A stretch of DNA of 44,129 bases from contig NZ_NOIQ01000019.1 of the NCBI RefSeq assembly GCF_004136575.1, positions 1 to 44,129 on the forward strand, in the 5' to 3' direction. Positions 41,196-44,129 of the stretch are shown piece after piece (position 1 is the first letter of the stretch; each line of letters opens with the position of its first letter). This DNA comes from Rothia koreensis. Lineage in GTDB: Bacteria; Actinomycetota; Actinomycetes; Actinomycetales; Micrococcaceae. The translations under genes were made by a program, and so were the position numbers. The notes below the pieces were generated by a model. It was not told where the DNA came from and searched no databases. It saw only the letters and a list, made by a program, of their open reading frames with translations.

Positions 41196-41963
41196 TCAGT
41201 CGAATGCGAGGTATCGGGGCGGGCCCCGGACGGGTTCCCTGGCTCGGGGTTTCCGCCAGCGGGGGACGAGCTGCTCGCCCTCCGGGCAGGTCGCGGTCGA
41301 TTCCGGGATCCCGAGCGCAACCCGGAGCAGACGGGCCACCCACGGAAGCAGAAGGACCGTGAGGGCCCAGAGCACGGCGTCGACGGCACCGACGACGGCG
41401 GCCGCGAGCAGCGTCCCGACCACGTGCGCCACGAGCATCGGCAACGATCCGTCGTGCATGTGCATGGAGTCCATATGCATGGAATCCATGTCCATGGTGC
41501 CCATGTCCACGGTGCCCATGGGCATGTCGCCCATCGACGGGGAGTCCATGGGTGAGGCTGCGGCCGGCATCGATGGGGTTCCCCCGCCGGAGGCGTGGCC
41601 CGAATGCAGTGCGGCGTCGTGATGGGCCGAACTGGAACCGGCGGGAGCGCCCTCGAGGATCGACGCACGCGAGCCGTGGCTGGCCGACCCGAGCATGAGG
41701 AGCTGGTGCACGGCAAACTGCCCGGCACCGAGCAGAGGCACGCAGGCCGAGAAACCGAGCCGGAAACGAGTGAGCGCAAAGACGACGCCGATCAAAGGCA
41801 AGGACAGCGCCAGGGCCAGCCCGGAGCGCGGGATATGGCCACCGCCGACGACGTGCGAGACCGAACCGAGCCACGCGGTCACACCAACCAGCATGAAGGT
41901 ACGCGTGAGCCGCCAGCCTGTGGACCGAAAGTCCACGCCCGCAGCGGTCTCCGTCGTGGTCAC
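41196..41963 (-). CDS. Met/His-rich membrane protein, putative copper-binding
   Basis: 255-aa membrane protein with about five helices (TFMLVGVTAWLGSVSHVV, LALALSLPLIGVVFALT, ACVPLLGAGQFAVHQLLML, MLVAHVVGTLLAAAVVGAV and VLWALTVLLLPWV). The middle loop is extremely rich in Met, His and Asp (MDMDSMHMDSMHMHDG), typical of methionine motifs that bind Cu(I). It starts with GTG 41963; TATAAC lies ~8-13 nt upstream, so the mRNA is probably leaderless. First gene of a pair with the PepSY protein (77-bp gap). Copper import, export or delivery is inference. Confidence 0.75.
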   Translation of the reverse strand: MTTTETAAGVDFRSTGWRLTRTFMLVGVTAWLGSVSHVVGGGHIPRSGLALALSLPLIGVVFALTRFRLGFSACVPLLGAGQFAVHQLLMLGSASHGSRASILEGAPAGSSSAHHDAALHSGHASGGGTPSMPAAASPMDSPSMGDMPMGTVDMGTMDMDSMHMDSMHMHDGSLPMLVAHVVGTLLAAAVVGAVDAVLWALTVLLLPWVARLLRVALGIPESTATCPEGEQLVPRWRKPRAREPVRGPPRYLAFD

Positions 41964-42512
41964 CCCACTAGGTTATATGCGTCGGGGTGATCCGGTTCGA
42001 CGCCGAGCCCGTGTTCCGCGCCCCGCCCTGATGCGGCGTCCGCCCCGCCCACGCCCGGCGCCGCACCCGCCGCGCCCGGCGCCGCGAGGTGGCAACCCCG
42101 TGCGCCCGGCGCCGCGAAGTGGCAATCCTGAGCGCCCGGCGCCGCGAAGTGGCAATTTCGTGCGGTTCCCGGCCCGATTTCGTCCCAAATCTGCCACCTC
42201 GCGACGAAATACGCACACCACTGCCACCTCGCGGGACAGCACGACAATCCAGACCGACGAGGCGGCACATTCGTGCAACCATGGCCCACGAGGTGGCAAT
42301 CCTGAGTGCCCGGCGCCGCGAAGTGGCACTTTCGTGCGATTCTCGGGCCGATTCCGTCCCAAAATTGCCACCTCGCGACGAAACACGCACACCACTGCCA
42401 CCTCGCGGGAGGCGCCGAGTACCTCAGCTCGCGCGTGCGGTCGTCCACAAATCGTGTGTTTATCAGTCGGGCCGAGCCGGCTTGCGGCCCGATCTTCGCT
42501 AAAACCTTCTGC
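41964..42512. other. Gene-free region with leaderless promoter and array R3
   Basis: 549 bp. The first ~25 bp hold the minus-strand promoter (TATAAC) of the Met/His-rich gene; 42086-42404 is repeat array R3; 42405-42512 should contain the promoter of the AbiEi/DUF559 gene, but I see no strong ribosome binding site there. Confidence 0.6.
42086..42404. repeat. GAGGTGGCA array R3
   Basis: Plus cores (GAGGTGGCA or GAAGTGGCA) begin at 42086, 42116 and 42146, minus cores at 42192 and 42222. A second block has variant plus cores at 42259, 42290 and 42320 and minus cores at 42366 and 42396. Spacing is 30 bp almost throughout. The spacers between cores are reverse complements of those in array R4, so R3 and R4 form long inverted repeats around the gene at 42513-43466. 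Confidence 0.9.
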
Positions 42513-43466
42513 ATGACTCCCAGCAAGAGCATTCCGCCGCACCTACGACGTCGGGTCCTGACCGAACGAACGCTCGAGAACACCGACCTGACCCGGTTTC
42601 GTTTCCGCGCCGCGGACATGACCCGGTTGCGACCAGGCATGTACACCACGGACCCCGACGCAGTCTCGTCGGTGGACATAGCGACGGAGCTCGCTCGTGG
42701 CCTGGACGACGTCGTGGTCTACGGCGTTTCGGCCGCGCAATGGCATGGGTTGAGACTGCCGACTCGCCTGCTACACGCGCCACGGGTCCACCTCGCCTCG
42801 ACCGGCGGCAAAGACCGAATCCGAAGAGTCATGGTCAAAGGTGCCAAGGCGTCGTTCCTTCCCGGCGAAGTCGCAGAGTACGACGGCGTCCGGATCACGA
42901 CCCCCGAACGCACCTTCTTCGATCTCGCGAGAATGGTGAGTCCCATGGAATTGGTGGCGATCGGGGACGGCATCGTATGCTCCCACCGATTCGGGATCTA
43001 CGCCGGCCGCCCGCCGATGAGCACGATTCCGCAGATCGAAGCGCTTCTCTCCGCGCATCGGCGAGCCCGCGGGGTCGCGTTGGCCCGTCGGGCTCTGAGC
43101 CGGGTTCGAGTGGGGTCGGACTCGGTCATGGAAACGCGGATGCGGTTGATCGCTGAGGACTACGGGATTGAGGGGTGGGACTTGGATGTCGCCGTCGAGG
43201 TGGACGGAAGGCTGGTGCAACCGGACTTGCGGCATCGGCGGAGCGGCCTGTTCGTCCAGTACGAAGGCGCTCATCACAACGAATCGTTCCAAGTCGAACG
43301 GGATATCGAGCGGCTCAGACGCACCGAGAGAGCGGGCCACCGCGAATTGCGGATCTACGCGAAAGACCTGGTGACGGTGGACCGGTTCGGGCGGAACACG
43401 ACTCCGAGACTGATCCCGCTCCTTCGGCAGGCCATCGATCAAGCCCTCCATGGGCGAGTCGGCTGA
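42513..43466 (+). CDS. AbiEi-like / DUF559 (Vsr-like nuclease fold) protein
   Basis: 317-aa protein from ATG 42513. Residues ~25-170 resemble the AbiEi antitoxin type (VVYGVSAAQWHGLRLP, VRITTPERTFFDLARMVS), and ~205-300 the DUF559/Vsr-like endonuclease fold: SVMETRMRLIAEDYGI, VQPDLRHRRSGLFVQYEGAHH, ERDIERLRRTERAGHRELRI. Glu, Asp and His of the Vsr-type site are present, but the usual EYDG is QYEG, so nuclease activity is uncertain. Such AbiEi-DUF559 fusions are common solitary genes in actinobacteria, function unproven. No partner toxin gene is beside it; instead it is bracketed by inverted repeat arrays. Confidence 0.78.
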   Translation: MTPSKSIPPHLRRRVLTERTLENTDLTRFRFRAADMTRLRPGMYTTDPDAVSSVDIATELARGLDDVVVYGVSAAQWHGLRLPTRLLHAPRVHLASTGGKDRIRRVMVKGAKASFLPGEVAEYDGVRITTPERTFFDLARMVSPMELVAIGDGIVCSHRFGIYAGRPPMSTIPQIEALLSAHRRARGVALARRALSRVRVGSDSVMETRMRLIAEDYGIEGWDLDVAVEVDGRLVQPDLRHRRSGLFVQYEGAHHNESFQVERDIERLRRTERAGHRELRIYAKDLVTVDRFGRNTTPRLIPLLRQAIDQALHGRVG

Positions 43467-43506
43467 AAACCGGCGACCGAGGTGCGTCCGGGGCCTGTCG
43501 TCCGGC

Positions 43507-44129
43507 GAGGTGGCAGTGGTGTGCGTATTTCGTCGCGAGGTGGCAGTTTTGGGACGGAATCGGGCCGGGAATCGCACGAAAGTGCCACCTCGCGGGGCCG
43601 GGTGCTCAGGATTGCCGCCTCGCGGGGCCGGGTGCTCAGGATTGCCACCTCGTGGGGTCGGGCGTACGGGGTTGCCACCTCGTCGGGTCCGGCTGCACGA
43701 AATTGCCGCCTCGTCGGTCTGAATTGGCCTGTCGTCCGGCGAGGTGGCAGTGGTGTGCGTATTTCGTCGCGAGGTGGCAGTTTTGGGACGAAATCGGCCC
43801 GGGAACCGCACGAAAGTGCCACCTCGCGGGGTCGGGCGCTCAGGATTGCCACCTCGCGGGGTCGGGCGCTCAGGATTGCCACCTCGCGGGGTCGGGCGCA
43901 CGGGGATGCCACCTCGTCGGGTCCGGCTGCACGAAATTGCCGCCTCGTCGGTCTGAATTGGCCTGTCGTCCGGCGAGGTGGCAGTGGTGTGCGTATTTCG
44001 TGGCGAGGTGGCAGTTTTGGGACGAAATCGGGCCGAAAATCGCACGAATGTGCCACCTCGCGGCGCGGGGTGCTCAGGATTGCCACCTCGCGACGCCGGG
44101 CGCACGAAAGTGCCACCTCACCGCCCTCA
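43507..44129. repeat. GAGGTGGCA array R4 with 234-bp higher-order repeat
   Basis: The CCTGTCGTCCGGCGAGGTGG landmark recurs at 43494, 43728 and 43962, an exact 234-bp period. Each period has two plus cores 30 bp apart (43507/43537, 43741/43771, 43975/44005) then five minus cores (43583, 43613, 43643, 43673, 43704, and so on). The third period is cut by the window edge. Periods differ by scattered substitutions, so the duplication is recent but not brand-new. No gene is supported in 43467-44129. Confidence 0.92.

Noticed and set aside
42771-44116. Long proteins encoded across the repeat arrays (for example minus-strand frames of 225-440 codons)
   Set aside because: The frames stay open because the repeats lack stop codons in several frames at once; the translations are repetitive Arg/Pro/Ser strings and run antisense to the AbiEi/DUF559 gene.
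43507-44129. CRISPR array
   Set aside because: The regular ~30-bp spacing looks CRISPR-like, but the repeated core is only 9 bp, intervening sequences are related to each other, units occur in both orientations and no cas gene is present.

Overview
The window is chromosomal DNA from a high-GC Gram-positive bacterium, most likely an actinobacterium of the order Micrococcales. The evidence is the strong G/C bias at third codon positions, frequent GTG/TTG starts, an adrenodoxin-reductase-type FprA, a tandem-domain universal stress protein, a tRNA-Glu/Asp/Phe cluster and a complete valine-degradation module. I cannot name a genus with confidence.

Layout. 1-3.5 kb: fprA, a universal stress protein, then tRNA-Glu, tRNA-Asp and tRNA-Phe. 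3.4-5.04 kb: a 1,548-bp insertion bounded by an 84-bp direct repeat of the tRNA-Phe 3' half plus its terminator. It carries a YefM-YoeB toxin-antitoxin pair, an unrecognised gene remnant and the N-terminal stub of a TnpB gene, but no integrase. 5-11.6 kb: metabolic and regulatory genes (HxlR regulator with 4-OT tautomerase, uronate-dehydrogenase-like SDR, DinB protein, butanediol-dehydrogenase-like ADH, MFS exporter, CGNR zinc-finger protein divergent from an alpha/beta hydrolase). 11.6-15.3 kb: an MFS transporter and IclR regulator divergent from an aromatic ammonia-lyase homologue whose cofactor-forming Ala-Ser-Gly triad is missing. 15.4-16.9 kb: an ArsR/AHSA1 pair and a GNAT acetyltransferase. 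16.9-21.4 kb: a four-gene inositol/sugar operon (transporter, IolG-like dehydrogenase, TIM-barrel isomerase, LacI repressor) behind two copies of a 14-bp palindrome.

22.1-25.5 kb: a five-gene minus-strand operon that looks like an immunity-gene array. It has three mosaic tandem paralogues of an unrecognised ~240-aa family, a GAD/DUF1851 (Tdi1-like) protein and an SMI1/KNR4 (SUKH) protein, with no toxin gene in the window. 25.8-31.4 kb: aldo/keto reductase, succinate-semialdehyde-type dehydrogenase, a repeat-rich gap, two small unknown genes, a cytidine deaminase-ASCH fusion and a lipoprotein with a Gly-X-Y repeat. 31.4-37.8 kb: exonuclease III, a dienoyl-CoA-reductase-like SDR and a valine catabolic operon (mmsA, 3-hydroxyisobutyryl-CoA hydrolase, mmsB, enoyl-CoA hydratase). 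38.3-42 kb: a Gfo/Idh/MocA oxidoreductase and a His/Met-rich pair of membrane proteins that suggests copper or iron handling. 42.5-43.5 kb: an AbiEi/DUF559 (Vsr-like nuclease fold) protein.

The most unusual non-coding feature is a dispersed repeat family built from a 9-bp core (GAGGTGGCA) spaced about 30 bp apart. Blocks of plus-orientation cores are followed by blocks of minus-orientation cores. Arrays lie at 28.40-28.58, 37.83-38.21, 42.09-42.40 and 43.51-44.13 kb. The last two are in opposite orientation and bracket the AbiEi/DUF559 gene.
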